Origin: Ureibacillus aquaedulcis
GTDB taxonomy: Bacteria > Bacillota > Bacilli > Bacillales_A > Planococcaceae
Assembly (NCBI RefSeq): GCF_030418165.1
Contig: NZ_JAUHTQ010000007.1
Coordinates: forward strand, 124,001 to 188,000
Direction of reading: 5' to 3'
Length of the DNA stretch: 64,000 nt
Shown here piece by piece: positions 16,776-26,996 of the stretch (its first letter is position 1; each line of letters begins with the position of its first letter). The notes under the pieces were generated by a model that was not told the origin of the DNA, ran no database searches, and was given only the letters and a program-made list of their open reading frames with translations. The translations under genes and the position numbers were made by a program.

Positions 16776-17339
16776 ATGTCTTTAATCGGAAAAGAAGTAC
16801 AAGCATTCTCAGCAAAAGCATTCCAAAAAGGTGAATTTATCGATGTATCTGAACAAAACTTCAAAGGTCAATGGAGTGTTGTTTGCTTCTACCCTGCAGA
16901 CTTCACATTCGTATGCCCAACGGAATTAGAAGATCTTCAAAATCAATATGCAACATTAAAAGATTTAGGTGTTGAAGTGTATTCAGTTTCAACTGATACA
17001 CATTTTACACATAAAGCATGGCATGACAATTCAGAAACAATCGGCAAAATTGAATATATTATGATTGGTGACCCTTCTCAAAAAATCTCTCGTATTTTTG
17101 ACGTGTTAGACGAAGAAGAAGGTCTTGCAGACCGTGGAACATTCATCATCGATCCAGATGGCGTTATCCAAACTGTTGAAATTAATGCTGGTGGCATCGG
17201 CCGTGATGCAAGCACACTTGTAAACAAAATCAAAGCAGCACAATATGTACGCAACAATCCAGGTGAAGTTTGCCCAGCTAAATGGGAAGAAGGGGCTGCT
17301 ACACTTAAGCCAAGCCTAGATCTTGTTGGTAAGATTTAA
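16776..17339 (+). CDS. ahpC: Alkyl hydroperoxide reductase subunit C (peroxiredoxin)
   Basis: 187 aa typical 2-Cys peroxiredoxin that reduces hydrogen peroxide and organic hydroperoxides in the cytoplasm. Peroxidatic Cys47 is in [12 protein letters not shown] and resolving Cys166 in the C-terminal VCPAKW motif, the positions found in AhpC1-type enzymes. Length is standard. A strong AGGAGG lies before the ATG and the PerR box sits upstream. ahpF, its reductase, begins 15 nt downstream, so the two form one operon. Confidence 0.98.
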   Translation: MSLIGKEVQAFSAKAFQKGEFIDVSEQNFKGQWSVVCFYPADFTFVCPTELEDLQNQYATLKDLGVEVYSVSTDTHFTHKAWHDNSETIGKIEYIMIGDPSQKISRIFDVLDEEEGLADRGTFIIDPDGVIQTVEINAGGIGRDASTLVNKIKAAQYVRNNPGEVCPAKWEEGAATLKPSLDLVGKI

Positions 17340-17354
17340 GGAGCATGATTTAAA

Positions 17355-18884
17355 ATGTTATTAGATGCAGAAATCAAAGCACAATTGGCTCAATATCTTC
17401 AAATGATGGAAGGCGATGTGCTACTTAAAGTAAGTGCGGGGAATGATGATGTTTCCCGCGATATGCTGGCTTTAGTAGATGAATTAGCTACTATGTCGAA
17501 CCATATCAAAGTAGAAAATGTCCAACTGGATCGAACACCAAGCTTCAGTGTAAATCGCCCTGGGGAAGATACTGGCATAACATTTGCTGGTATTCCTCTT
17601 GGCCACGAATTTACATCATTGGTTTTGGCGCTTCTTCAAGTTAGCGGTAGAGCACCAAAAGTAGATCAAAAGGTCATTGATCAGATAAAAGGTATTCAAG
17701 GTAATTACCACTTTGACTCTTATATCAGCCTGACTTGCCATAACTGTCCTGATGTTGTTCAAGCACTGAATGTGATGAGCGTTCTTAACCCTAATATCAC
17801 GCATACCATGATTGATGGTGCAGCGTATAAAGAGGAAGTTGAAAGCAAAGACATCATGGCGGTACCAACTGTATTTCTAGATGGAGAACCTTTCGGCAGC
17901 GGCCGTATGACATTGGAGGAAATCCTGGCTAAGGTTGGCAGCACTCCAGATGCATCAGAGTTTGCCAACAAAGAGCCATTTGATGTTCTTGTTGTTGGCG
18001 GTGGTCCTGCTGGTGCTAGTGCTGCGGTCTATGCAGCACGTAAAGGAATCCGTACAGGTATTGTGGCAGAACGCTTTGGCGGCCAAATTATGGATACGCT
18101 AGGCATCGAAAACTTTATAGGTACGAAATACACGGAAGGTCCTAAACTTGCAGCAAGCTTGGAAGAGCATGTTAAAGAGTATGATATTGATATCATGAAC
18201 CTTCAACGCGCTAAACGCCTGGAAAAGAAAGATTTGATTGAAATTGAACTGGAGAATGGTGCAGTTCTGAAAAGCAAAACGGTTATTCTTTCAACTGGTG
18301 CACGCTGGCGTAATGTAAACGTACCTGGAGAAGCAGAGTTCAAAAACAAAGGGGTCGCTTACTGTCCTCACTGTGACGGTCCTTTATTTGCAGGGAAACG
18401 AGTAGCGGTTATCGGTGGCGGAAACTCGGGTGTTGAAGCTGCAATTGACCTTGCTGGAATTGTAAAACATGTAACAGTGCTTGAATTCTCTGATGTCTTA
18501 AGAGCGGATTCTGTTTTACAAGATCGTTTATACAGCCTGCCAAATGTAACGGTTATCAAAAATGCTCAAACAACTGAAATTACAGGTAACGACAAAGTAA
18601 ATGGGATTTCCTACATTGATCGTGAAACAGAACAAACCCATCATATTGAATTAGAAGGGATTTTCGTTCAAATCGGTCTTGTCCCGAATACGGACTGGTT
18701 AGGTAGTGAAGTTGAACGTACACGTATGGGTGAAATTATTGTAGACAAGCATGGTTCTACAAGCGTTCCTGGTGTATTTGCTGCTGGTGACTGTACAGAT
18801 GCTCCATATAAACAAATCATTGTGTCAATGGGATCTGGTGCAACTGCAGCCTTAGGTGCTTTTGATTACCTAATCCGTAATTAA
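17355..18884 (+). CDS. ahpF: Alkyl hydroperoxide reductase subunit F
   Basis: 509 aa NADH-dependent flavoprotein disulfide reductase that recharges AhpC. The N-terminal double-thioredoxin domain carries Cys128-x-x-Cys131 (TCHNCPD). FAD binding starts at [14 protein letters not shown] (about residue 211), the redox-active pair is Cys337/Cys340 (CPHCDG), the NADH site is [12 protein letters not shown], and the C-terminal FAD motif is [16 protein letters not shown]. Complete and of normal length. Transcribed with ahpC under the predicted PerR control; ends at the terminator at 18887. Confidence 0.98.
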   Translation: MLLDAEIKAQLAQYLQMMEGDVLLKVSAGNDDVSRDMLALVDELATMSNHIKVENVQLDRTPSFSVNRPGEDTGITFAGIPLGHEFTSLVLALLQVSGRAPKVDQKVIDQIKGIQGNYHFDSYISLTCHNCPDVVQALNVMSVLNPNITHTMIDGAAYKEEVESKDIMAVPTVFLDGEPFGSGRMTLEEILAKVGSTPDASEFANKEPFDVLVVGGGPAGASAAVYAARKGIRTGIVAERFGGQIMDTLGIENFIGTKYTEGPKLAASLEEHVKEYDIDIMNLQRAKRLEKKDLIEIELENGAVLKSKTVILSTGARWRNVNVPGEAEFKNKGVAYCPHCDGPLFAGKRVAVIGGGNSGVEAAIDLAGIVKHVTVLEFSDVLRADSVLQDRLYSLPNVTVIKNAQTTEITGNDKVNGISYIDRETEQTHHIELEGIFVQIGLVPNTDWLGSEVERTRMGEIIVDKHGSTSVPGVFAAGDCTDAPYKQIIVSMGSGATAALGAFDYLIRN

Positions 18885-18886
18885 TT

Positions 18887-18929
18887 AAAAATAGCAGTCT
18901 CCGTCTAAGCACGGTGGCTGCTATTTTTT
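18887..18929 (+). terminator. Terminator of ahpCF
   Basis: AAATAGCAG...CCGT and ACGG...CTGCTATTTTTT form a stem immediately after the ahpF stop. Confidence 0.85.
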
Positions 18930-18946
18930 AAGCTTTCTTTTTGGAA

Positions 18947-20341
18947 CTAATCCATAATCTCCCTTGCTACTGAATCCTCTTTCAAATTAAAATCATAAGC
19001 CTCCGGATTAACATAATTCGGTTCTAGGTAGCTCGATTCTTCATCACTGTTAGAAGCCCATTTGAACTCTGGGAACGATGAATATTCTTCATCTTTCCAA
19101 ATCCATATACCGTCTTTTCCCTTTTCTCTATGAAAAATGTTATGACTTAGTATTGTATTTTCATTGGTTGTGAAAAAGTTAGCAATAAAGATGCGTGATG
19201 GACCTGCAGTTAGGATATTCTTCTCGATTGTATTGTCTTTCACATCATGCTGAAGCATTAGTTGACCTCCATCGAGGTTCAAAGTATCGTTTCGATAAAG
19301 TATATTCTGTGCGATATAGGAATTGATTGTACCTCCACGATTTTCATCATATCCACCAATTGAGATGCCTGTTAAGAAGTTTTCATAGATTGTATTGTTA
19401 ATGATTTGAATGTTTTCCGCGTTTTTTCCACCATGCTCTGATGTGGCTTCAATACCAATATCATTTTGATAAACGGTATTCTCTTCGATTGTTATATCCC
19501 GGCCACCGTCAACATAGATTCCAGCTGCACTATATTCTTCCCCATATGCTGGATTTCCGTATGTAGAGATACCGTGAACCGTATTGTTGGAGACCACACC
19601 ATTTCGGACAAAGTCATTGTCATGATCAGTAGAAACGCCTTCATAACCAATCAAATCAATTCCGATATTATCATTGCTGTGAACATGATTATGTTCGATT
19701 TTAAATCCATCAATATTGCCATTGAGAACAAGGGCCTCACTTGCACCCAGCTTGAGTTCTTGTACCGTGTTATTGGTAATGGCTATGTCCTCCATTGTTC
19801 CTGTAGCGTATACGGCAATCCCATGGCCATTCCCCTCTTTTGCATGCGTCTCAATTTGTTCTACATGGTTGCTGTCCAATGTGATATGACTGCTGGAACC
19901 TGTTACAAAAATCCCCATAACCGTTTCACTTGCTAATTCCGTTGTTAAATCCTGTACCGTGAGACCATGGATGGTTACATGGTTCTTATTGTCGATAATA
20001 ATGATGGAAGTATCGCCTTCCTCAATCTTTAGTTCCTCCCCACTCAGAACAACTTTTTCATCTTTGTAAGGTTTAAAAACAATCTCTTTTGACTTTTTGC
20101 CACTATGCATAATGACAAGCTTTTCCTTATAAACACCTTCTCGGATGTGAACAGTCGTCCCTGCTTCCGCTACTTGTGCAGCTTTCTTCAACGTACGAAA
20201 TGGCTTAGACTTCGATCCATCGTACTCGTCATTTCCATCGGTAGCTACGTAAATATTTTGTTGGTGATCCTTGTTTTTGTTTATGTTGGTCAAACAAAAG
20301 ATGATTGCTGCCGCAAGGATCATTAAAATTATTCTTTTCAT
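18947..20341 (-). CDS. Exported right-handed parallel beta-helix protein (DUF1565/NosD type)
   Basis: 464 aa. Residues 1-20 form a hydrophobic signal peptide or anchor after MKR. The mature part opens with YVATDGNDEYDGSKSKPFRTLKKAA, the DUF1565-type cap that begins many beta-helix proteins, then runs as repeated NNT/NHV turns (for example NSHV-, NNTVxE, NHVHSN, ENTVYQND, NNTIYEN, QNILYRN) typical of a NosD-like right-handed beta helix. Folds of this type bind or cleave polysaccharides; pectate-lyase activity is possible, but no catalytic set can be named. Stand-alone gene, no cell-wall anchor motif seen. Confidence 0.8.
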   Translation of the reverse strand: MKRIILMILAAAIIFCLTNINKNKDHQQNIYVATDGNDEYDGSKSKPFRTLKKAAQVAEAGTTVHIREGVYKEKLVIMHSGKKSKEIVFKPYKDEKVVLSGEELKIEEGDTSIIIIDNKNHVTIHGLTVQDLTTELASETVMGIFVTGSSSHITLDSNHVEQIETHAKEGNGHGIAVYATGTMEDIAITNNTVQELKLGASEALVLNGNIDGFKIEHNHVHSNDNIGIDLIGYEGVSTDHDNDFVRNGVVSNNTVHGISTYGNPAYGEEYSAAGIYVDGGRDITIEENTVYQNDIGIEATSEHGGKNAENIQIINNTIYENFLTGISIGGYDENRGGTINSYIAQNILYRNDTLNLDGGQLMLQHDVKDNTIEKNILTAGPSRIFIANFFTTNENTILSHNIFHREKGKDGIWIWKDEEYSSFPEFKWASNSDEESSYLEPNYVNPEAYDFNLKEDSVAREIMD

Positions 20342-20535
20342 TATGTGCTCCTAGTTGATACTCGGTATATGATTTAAGTTACTATTTTTCTATTACTTTA
20401 TTAATCAATCTAGTAAATTATTTCATTTTAAAGTAAGTTTTTCTATTAACTTTCGATCAAGATTAGTAGTTTTACACAAGCAACTCCTTTCTATAGCTCA
20501 TAAGCTATGTTAACCACACGAAAGGATGTTATGCC

Positions 20536-21801
20536 ATGGAACTGCTAAAGCAATATACAATCACTATTCTTGGAAGTATGGGTGGTGTTGCAAAGTCAAT
20601 TCTATCAATTCTCAATCATTCCGCTATAGATAAAAATGATCCCATTCACCATGTTATAACAAATACAAAGTTTTATTTAATAGATATTAATCAAGGTAGC
20701 ATGGATTATTATAATAAACTGTTTCCAAATCTAATTGGCAAATTAACCCTCTTACAGTTTGACCTCAGTGATACAGCAAAATTAACTGAACACCTAAAAT
20801 CAACAAACACTAAATTAGTTATTGATGTATCATGGGCTGATACAATCAAAATGTTGGAATGTTGTAATAAGCTTGGCGTCCATTATATCAATTCAGCATT
20901 AGAAAACACTGAGGTTGACGAGGATGAGAGCTTATTTGGTTTTCCACTAACTGAACGTTATAATCGATTTAATGCTAAAAAGCCGAACTATACTAATACA
21001 AGAGCAATTATAGGATCAGGGATGAACCCTGGTGTAGTTCAATGGATGGCAATTAAGCTATTGGGTGACAACCAAGATAATCCTCCTCTAGCTTGCTACA
21101 TTATTGAGCATGACAGTTCCTTCTATAAAGACAAAAATCTTATACAACCTAAAACGATCTATACTACCTGGTCCGTAGAGTGTTTTCTGGATGAAGCCAT
21201 TCTAAGCTACCCCATGTTTGTCCGACATCAATTACCACTCTATTTATATGATGATGTCTATGCTACTGAATTTAAAGTCAAGTTAGGAAATAAAGAATTT
21301 TATGGCTGTCTTATGCCCCATGAAGAAGTACTAACATTAGGTGAACTTTATGATAGTGAAATTGGATTTATCTATCGAGTTAATGAATATACAACAGACT
21401 TAATTCGAAAAAATTTAGGTGATGTAGATACTCTTTGGAATTGGAATCAAAAGCTAATTGATCCCTCTAAGGGAGAGGTAGAAGGAGAGGACCTTGTAGG
21501 TGTTCTTTTAGTATACAATGATAAGGAAATTTATATGTACAACACAATGAAAAGCAGTGAGGTATATCAAAAATATAAAACTAGCGCAACATACTTCCAA
21601 GTAGCTTGTGGAATATATGCGGGTACTGCGAGTTTAATATTAGATAAAATTCCTTTAGGTGTATATTATGTCGATGAATTATTACTTAATACGCAAAGTG
21701 ACTATGGTAAATATTTAACTTACTATATGAGAGATTTTGTCTTTGGTGAGAATAATAGTTCAGATGGTTTATTGCATCAAAGAATGAAAAGAATTCTATA
21801 A
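20536..21801 (+). CDS. Saccharopine dehydrogenase-family oxidoreductase, homospermidine synthase-like
   Basis: 421 aa. N-terminal Rossmann fold with ITILGSMGGVAKSIL, a second NAD-fold strand (LVIDVSWADTIKMLECC) and the saccharopine-family block GSGMNPGVVQWMAIKLL at about residues 157-174. The C-terminal part has LYDSEIGFIYRVNEYT and GEDLVGVLLVYN. The order resembles bacterial homospermidine synthase, which makes homospermidine from putrescine using NAD as a prosthetic group, rather than lysine-forming saccharopine dehydrogenases. Substrate remains uncertain. It stands alone behind GAAAGGATG. A polyamine-type acetyltransferase is encoded 7 kb to the left. Confidence 0.7.
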   Translation: MELLKQYTITILGSMGGVAKSILSILNHSAIDKNDPIHHVITNTKFYLIDINQGSMDYYNKLFPNLIGKLTLLQFDLSDTAKLTEHLKSTNTKLVIDVSWADTIKMLECCNKLGVHYINSALENTEVDEDESLFGFPLTERYNRFNAKKPNYTNTRAIIGSGMNPGVVQWMAIKLLGDNQDNPPLACYIIEHDSSFYKDKNLIQPKTIYTTWSVECFLDEAILSYPMFVRHQLPLYLYDDVYATEFKVKLGNKEFYGCLMPHEEVLTLGELYDSEIGFIYRVNEYTTDLIRKNLGDVDTLWNWNQKLIDPSKGEVEGEDLVGVLLVYNDKEIYMYNTMKSSEVYQKYKTSATYFQVACGIYAGTASLILDKIPLGVYYVDELLLNTQSDYGKYLTYYMRDFVFGENNSSDGLLHQRMKRIL

Positions 21802-21885
21802 TACCAGATGGCTATTTTTACAGATGTTTATCACCATATAAATTGTATAGTATACTTGTAAAATTCTTATTAGGTTTGAGAACTG

Positions 21886-21924
21886 AAAAAAAAGTGAAAT
21901 TGCGCAGTCGATTTCACTTTTTTT
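21886..21924 (+). terminator. Terminator of the saccharopine dehydrogenase-like gene
   Basis: AAAAAGTGAAAT and ATTTCACTTTTTTT pair around a 10-nt loop. Confidence 0.85.
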
Positions 21925-22460
21925 ATTTTGGAATATATGTACACAAAATCTTCCCATCTATTGAAGGCGATGCAAAGGGGTTCCCGTTGAATTTATTCTA
22001 GTTTCATTGCTTTTGTCTAAATAACTATTTTTACCTTTCGCTTTTATTTTTAGAGGAAAAAAACTGGATTGGCTATTATTACTCTGCTGAAGATTGGGTA
22101 TATAAGCTATATCGAATATTTTTTAAAATTCAATACACATGCTAAAAGATATATAGCCAATTCGAAACTTATTGGTACGCAACCTGTCGTAAAATCTGTT
22201 TAAGCTTCTAATTTAATCATTTCCTCCCGAGATTGAGATAAAAATTAGTTTTTAATCTTTTTCGTCTTTTAACAACTTTCTAATCACATCTTAGATTTCC
22301 AATACCCAACTCAACAAAGCTTTTTTTAATAAAACTATTTACGGTTCTTTTTTATTAAAGATGGACAAAATATTCATACAATCATTGCGAAAGAAGTTAC
22401 TATCTGAAAATAATTAATTGGAAACACTAAAAAATGTTTTAATTCATCAGGAGGTCTCAA
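21925..22460. other. Long AT-rich spacer upstream of the nucleoside transporter
   Basis: About 535 nt without a supported gene. A 48-codon plus-strand frame ends at 22204 but starts at no good codon. An AT-only dyad (TTTAATAAAA with TTTTATTAAA, about 22325-22360) is visible. No purine riboswitch core was recognised. Confidence 0.4.
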
Positions 22461-23642
22461 ATGCAATATGTTATTTCTATTTTAGGTATTCTCGTTGTAT
22501 TGTTATTGGCATGGTTGGCAAGTTCCAATCGAAAAGAGATAAAATTCATACCGATTATCATTATGATCGTCATTCAAATTCTTTTATCATTGCTGTTATT
22601 GAATACAAAATTTGGCTTAATCATCATTAGAGGAATAGCTGCTGTCTTCAACAAGCTGCTTGAATATGCGAACGAAGGCGTTTCCTTTGTGTTTGGCGGC
22701 ATAGCGAACGAGGGAGAGGCTCCCTTCTTTTTAACGGTTTTACTGCCAATTGTATTTATTTCTACATTAATTGGTATTCTACAGCATCTTAAGATTCTGC
22801 CATTCATCATGAAAGGAATTGGATGGGTTTTAAGTAAAGTGAACGGCATGGGTAAACTTGAATCATATAATGCCGTGGCTTCTTTAATGGTCGGACAATC
22901 AGAAGTTTTCATCACATTAAAAAAACAGTTAGGCCTGCTTTCGACCCAGCGTTTATATACTCTATGCGCTTCGGCAATGTCGACTGTATCAATGTCCATA
23001 GTAGGTGCTTACATGACCATGCTGGAGCCAAAATATATTGTTACCGCCCTAGTCTTAAACCTATTCGGCGGTTTTATCATAGCAACGATCATTAATCCGT
23101 ACACGATTGATCCTAAGGAAGATATATTGGAAATCGAGGAGAATGAAAGGCAATCCTTTTTTGAAATGCTCGGCGAGTATATCCTTGATGGTTTCAAGGT
23201 TGCCATTATCGTCGGGGCCATGCTGATCGGATTTATTGCATTAATGGCGGGATTCAATAATGTGTTTGAGCTATTACTCGGTATTTCCTTCCAGACCATA
23301 TTAGGCTATATCTTTGCTCCGGTTGCCTTCATCATGGGGATTCCCATGTCTGAAGCGGTTAGTGCCGGATCCATTATGGCGACTAAACTGGTAACCAATG
23401 AATTTGTGGCGATGCTGGATTTATCCGGAGGGGATTATCACTTTAATGAACGAACTATGGGAATCCTTTCTGTATTCCTCGTGTCCTTCGCCAATTTCTC
23501 ATCCATAGGCATTATTGTCGGAGCAGTCAAAAGTCTGAATGAAAAGCAGGGCAATGCCGTTGCCCGCTTTGGATTGAAACTGTTATATGGCGCCACACTT
23601 GTAAGTGTACTTTCAGGGATAATAGTTAGTCTTATTTTATAG
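22461..23642 (+). CDS. nupC: Concentrative nucleoside transporter (NupC family)
   Basis: 393 aa with about nine hydrophobic segments. Family motifs: [22 protein letters not shown], the substrate loop [49 protein letters not shown] and the final [20 protein letters not shown] proteins import nucleosides with H+ or Na+. The start is ATG behind a perfect AGGAGG. Monocistronic, with a bidirectional terminator shared with the converging hydrolase gene. Confidence 0.93.
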   Translation: MQYVISILGILVVLLLAWLASSNRKEIKFIPIIIMIVIQILLSLLLLNTKFGLIIIRGIAAVFNKLLEYANEGVSFVFGGIANEGEAPFFLTVLLPIVFISTLIGILQHLKILPFIMKGIGWVLSKVNGMGKLESYNAVASLMVGQSEVFITLKKQLGLLSTQRLYTLCASAMSTVSMSIVGAYMTMLEPKYIVTALVLNLFGGFIIATIINPYTIDPKEDILEIEENERQSFFEMLGEYILDGFKVAIIVGAMLIGFIALMAGFNNVFELLLGISFQTILGYIFAPVAFIMGIPMSEAVSAGSIMATKLVTNEFVAMLDLSGGDYHFNERTMGILSVFLVSFANFSSIGIIVGAVKSLNEKQGNAVARFGLKLLYGATLVSVLSGIIVSLIL

Positions 23643-23717
23643 TTCAATGGAAGTTGTTGAAAAACAACGGCTAAGAATAGATTAACTAGCATATGTGGGC
23701 TCAAATTTAATACTTAA

Positions 23718-23745
23718 AAAGGCAGTGGCGCGAACCACTGCCTTT
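23718..23745. terminator. Bidirectional terminator
   Basis: AAAGGCAGTGG and CCACTGCCTTT form an 11-bp perfect stem with a 6-nt loop between converging genes. The T-run is better on the minus strand. Confidence 0.85.
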
Positions 23746-23748
23746 AAT

Positions 23749-24597
23749 TTAATAACCATTTACAAAATCAGCTATCGTTTCTTTTTCGTCTTCAGTAAGT
23801 TCCCTTTTTACGTGTTTTTCATATCCTTCTATAATTTTCTGTTGATTGCCACCATAACTTTTTGTATATTTTGCAATTGTTCTGAGCATGAATGCTTCCT
23901 GATTAAATTCTTCTTTTGATATCGGCTTTTGATGCGAAGGAAGATATGTTTCTGCATCAAATTGCTCTAACTCATCTAATAGCCGCAATGTTTCCTCAAT
24001 TGTATAGTTTACTTTTGGGGAATAAAGATTTGGATAAATGCAGTCACCAAGAAAGAGAATCTTTTCTTCTTTAATATATACAACCACCGAATCTGAAGCA
24101 TGGTCCCCTCCAACGTGCTGTAAGATACAGGTTACCCCGCCAAGATCAATTTCCAATCGTTTTTCAAAAGTTACATCCGGCAAGACAATCTTGATATCTC
24201 GGTGTTCCTTGAATTCCTCCTTAATAGCTTTTGCACAAAACTCAATTTCAATTCCTTCTTTCACTCGCGCATCTAATGCCTCGTCCGACCATAAAAACGG
24301 AATTAGTTTTCCCATTTCTTCTTTTGTTCCTTTGGAAGCGATGGAAACTGTATTGGATAATGCAGAAAGACCAAAGATATGATCCCAATGCCAATGCGTT
24401 AGGACAACCATATCAGGGCTTTTGACGCCCCTCTTTAAAAGCTCATTCTGAAAATAATTTGCATGATCTTCCGAGTTGCCTGAATCGATCATTAATGTCT
24501 TTTTACTGCCGACCACCATTCCTAGAATAGGACGGTCAGTTTCCGATATCGGTGTAATATACCAAAAACAGCTGCCAATTTTGTTTATTGAGTGCAT
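23749..24597 (-). CDS. Metallo-beta-lactamase-fold hydrolase
   Basis: 282 aa. The zinc motif is LTHWHWDHIFG (HxHxDH), followed by the third ligand region QHVGGDHASDSVVVYI and the bridging Asp in FLGDCIYPN; the last His lies in YLPSHQKPIS. All ligands of a two-metal site are present. The fold covers glyoxalase II-like thioesterases, lactonases and others, so the substrate is open. No signal peptide. Start chosen at the ATG behind an AAGGAGGCGG-type site. Monocistronic. Confidence 0.88.
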   Translation of the reverse strand: MHSINKIGSCFWYITPISETDRPILGMVVGSKKTLMIDSGNSEDHANYFQNELLKRGVKSPDMVVLTHWHWDHIFGLSALSNTVSIASKGTKEEMGKLIPFLWSDEALDARVKEGIEIEFCAKAIKEEFKEHRDIKIVLPDVTFEKRLEIDLGGVTCILQHVGGDHASDSVVVYIKEEKILFLGDCIYPNLYSPKVNYTIEETLRLLDELEQFDAETYLPSHQKPISKEEFNQEAFMLRTIAKYTKSYGGNQQKIIEGYEKHVKRELTEDEKETIADFVNGY

Positions 24598-24775
24598 AAG
24601 GGCCGCCTCCTTTTTGTTATTATTTTAATTCAAAAATCGGCATTTTACTTCAATTGGAGGATTTTTTTGATTATAGGCATTTTAAGGTAACCCGCAAAAC
24701 ATTGGATAATTTGTTTTGGAATGAGGAACCTCATAGCAATGGATAATTGGGGAAGGAAAGATTATGAAAGATAAT
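24598..24775. other. Spacer between hydrolase and ATP-grasp genes
   Basis: Non-coding stretch upstream of the hydrolase; a promoter for it must lie here, but no convincing -35/-10 pair was identified. Confidence 0.3.
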
Positions 24776-24810
24776 TAAAAAGGCCGATTGTCTTGAAAGC
24801 AATCGACCTT
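24776..24810 (-). terminator. Terminator of the RimK-type ATP-grasp gene
   Basis: On the minus strand AAGGTCGATTG pairs with CAATCGGCCTT, followed by TTTTAATT. It is 90 nt past the stop at 24901. Confidence 0.75.
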
Positions 24811-24900
24811 AGTTATTAAATTGTATTGCTTATGGTAAGGTTCATCGTAATATCTAAGTTAGTTTTATCCATTTAGAACAATTAGTCGGGAAACTAGCAT

Positions 24901-25845
24901 CTAGTTTTGAACTAGCTCTAACTCTCTGCCTAATAACTTTGCAAGTTCTAACATACCGAATTTTTGAGCTTCCTCTTCAGCGTCTGAGTTATAGTTTGTG
25001 TTTGTGTTTACATCATAAGTGTATACAGTACCTTCCTCATTGACGATGAATTCTATACCTGCAACATCAATGCCATTCCCTTTTAAGAACTTTTGGTATT
25101 TTCCAATTAGTTCTGTATGAGGGTTTTCAACAATTCTAAATTTCATTTGGTCCTTGGGCTCTTCTCCCACCGGGCAAAATAGATCGCCAATTTGACATGC
25201 GTCTGCAGGGCATAATTCAAACCCTTCAGAAGTATCTACTCTCACGGAGTATACATATTCCCCACCAACAAATTCTACACGAGTGATTGATTGGTCTGGA
25301 GATGTTATATATTCTTGTACAAGAGTAATACCGTCTACTGACTCCTCAAACGTAGGCTTATCCAAATGCTCTTGCAGCGCTTCCAAAGAATAGAATAATT
25401 GAACCCCCAACCCTTTACCAGCACGGTTGTGTTTTGTAATGAAGGGTAGAGTATTTAAAGCTTTCGCCGCTTCCATGATTTGTTCTTTTCCAACAGCCGC
25501 AACTGTTTTGGGCACACGAATGCCGTATTTCTCCAATTGTGTATATTGTTTTACTTTGCTTAATTCAAGACGAAGTGCATTTGAGCCGTTTAATACTTTT
25601 TTGCCGTAGTATTCCAGCCAATCGATGACTGCACCTGTTAATTCTGGTGCAAAACGATGATTGCGTGTATGGGAGGATGCACTCATACGATTATAGAATA
25701 CCCCTTCTGGCGGTGCTTCATTTAGATTCACAATCCCCTCATCTAAATGCCAGGTTTCAAAAGGTAAGTTTAATTCATCTAGTCTTTTTATTAAATGGCT
25801 TGTCCAATCATTATTTTCATGGAGGACATAGATTTTTTTTGTCAT
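24901..25845 (-). CDS. RimK-type ATP-grasp protein
   Basis: 314 aa. An N-terminal pre-ATP-grasp domain (KIYVLHENNDWTSHLIKRL) is followed by the ATP-binding region: SKVKQYTQLEKYGIRVPKT, FITKHNRAGKGLGVQLF (binding Lys and Gly-rich loop), LVQEYI and the metal segment GIEFIVNEEGTVYTYDVNTNTNY. This is the RimK/glutathione synthetase-like branch that ligates amino acids or peptides to carboxylates. The start is ATG 25845 with AGAGGG nearby; an upstream ATG lacks a site. Stand-alone, so no pathway can be read from context. Confidence 0.85.
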   Translation of the reverse strand: MTKKIYVLHENNDWTSHLIKRLDELNLPFETWHLDEGIVNLNEAPPEGVFYNRMSASSHTRNHRFAPELTGAVIDWLEYYGKKVLNGSNALRLELSKVKQYTQLEKYGIRVPKTVAAVGKEQIMEAAKALNTLPFITKHNRAGKGLGVQLFYSLEALQEHLDKPTFEESVDGITLVQEYITSPDQSITRVEFVGGEYVYSVRVDTSEGFELCPADACQIGDLFCPVGEEPKDQMKFRIVENPHTELIGKYQKFLKGNGIDVAGIEFIVNEEGTVYTYDVNTNTNYNSDAEEEAQKFGMLELAKLLGRELELVQN

Positions 25846-25871
25846 GTTATACACCCTCTGCTTAATCTTTT

Positions 25872-26137
25872 TCATTTAACTATCTGGATACATTCACTAA
25901 GGGAAGAAAATTTATCTTTTTTGATGTGCATCCCCTCCCCGTTATCCGCGCTGTTCACAATAGGAACTCCTAAATCCCGGTAAAGTTTCCGTCAGATCCT
26001 CTATTACTTTGGGCAGCATCCAAATCTGAATACAATTTTAACGCTGACTCTTTAATCAATGCAATCAATTTATTCGTATTATCACCTTTGAAGCCAGTTC
26101 TTGAATGGAGCACACTTAGAGTAATTCCCTCTTCAAA
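25872..26137 (-). pseudogene. Decayed C-terminus of an M20-family peptidase
   Basis: Minus-strand translation gives EEGITLSVLHSRTGFKGDNT...SNRGSDGNFTG up to about 25976. A one-base frameshift there leads into a stop at 25970, while the next frame continues as DLGVPIVNSADNGEGMHIKKDKF to a stop at 25872. GSDGNFT followed by LGVPxxN resembles the metal-site end of M20 carboxypeptidases. No start or catalytic N-terminal half precedes it, so it is a remnant. Confidence 0.65.
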
Positions 26138-26192
26138 AAAATAAATATTGTTACAACAAAATAGAGGAAACTACTATAATACTATTGGAACT

Positions 26193-26236
26193 AAAAAATT
26201 ACGAGGTCCTGCCTAAATAGATAGACAGGGCCTCGT
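26193..26236 (-). terminator. Terminator of the amino-acid ABC operon
   Basis: ACGAGG-CCTG-CT pairs with AG-CAGG-CCTCGT, a long stem 5 nt past the ATPase stop on the minus strand, followed by TAATTTTTT. Confidence 0.88.
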
Positions 26237-26240
26237 ATTG

Positions 26241-26984
26241 TCATTTAAGCATTGTCGCATTTAGGAATTCCCTAGTTCTCTCTTCTTTCGGATGGTTGAA
26301 AAATTCCTCAGGTGTGCCGCGTTCAACTATTTTTCCGTCGTGCATATACACAATCCAATCCGCTACTTCCCTGGCGAATCCCATTTCATGCGTTACAACA
26401 ACCATTGTCATTCCTTCTTCAGCCAAGTCTTTCATGGTTGTTAAAACCTCTCCCACAAGCTCGGGGTCGAGTGCCGATGTTGGCTCATCAAATAGCATAA
26501 TGTCTGGTTCCATTGCAAGTGCTCTAGCAATCGCCACCCGCTGCTTTTGCCCCCCTGATAGTTTACCAGGGTAGACATCCGACTTATCCTCTAAACCTAC
26601 TTTTTTCAGCAGTTGTTTTGCTTTGATGATGGCCTCCTCTTTGTTAATACCTTTTACCATGATTGGTGCCTCGGTAATATTCTCCAGAACCGTTTTGTGT
26701 GGGAAGAGGTTGAAATTTTGAAACACCATACCTACCTTTTCCCTAATCTTGTTAAGGTCATCGGTCCGTGGATTGACTTCATTTCCTTCGATTATAATAC
26801 TTCCGTTGTCCTTTCTCTCCAAAAAGTTCAAACAGCGTAGGAGGGTGCTTTTCCCGGAACCACTTGATCCTATCAGACAAACAACATCGCTCTCGTAAAC
26901 TGTCATATTGATATCTTTTAATACATGTAAATCTCCAAATGATTTATTCAATTGATTTATTTTAATCATTTCCTTCGTGTTCAC
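26241..26984 (-). CDS. Amino-acid ABC importer, ATPase subunit
   Basis: 247 aa polar amino-acid-type ABC ATPase. Walker [11 protein letters not shown]-loop VFQNFNLFP, signature [14 protein letters not shown], Walker [14 protein letters not shown] and H-loop VVTHEMGF are complete. It follows the permease by 12 nt and is the last gene of a binding protein-permease-ATPase operon. It powers uptake at the inner face of the membrane. Substrate cannot be fixed; closest subgroup by eye is GlnQ/ArtM/TcyN. Confidence 0.95.
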   Translation of the reverse strand: MNTKEMIKINQLNKSFGDLHVLKDINMTVYESDVVCLIGSSGSGKSTLLRCLNFLERKDNGSIIIEGNEVNPRTDDLNKIREKVGMVFQNFNLFPHKTVLENITEAPIMVKGINKEEAIIKAKQLLKKVGLEDKSDVYPGKLSGGQKQRVAIARALAMEPDIMLFDEPTSALDPELVGEVLTTMKDLAEEGMTMVVVTHEMGFAREVADWIVYMHDGKIVERGTPEEFFNHPKEERTREFLNATMLK

Positions 26985-26996
26985 TCGCTTCGTCTC

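Noticed and set aside
22061-22204. 48-codon plus-strand frame in the long spacer
   Set aside because: No start codon with a ribosome site and no recognisable motif; expected by chance in AT-rich DNA.
22205-22460. Purine riboswitch before the nucleoside transporter
   Set aside because: The conserved three-way-junction core could not be found in either strand of the leader.
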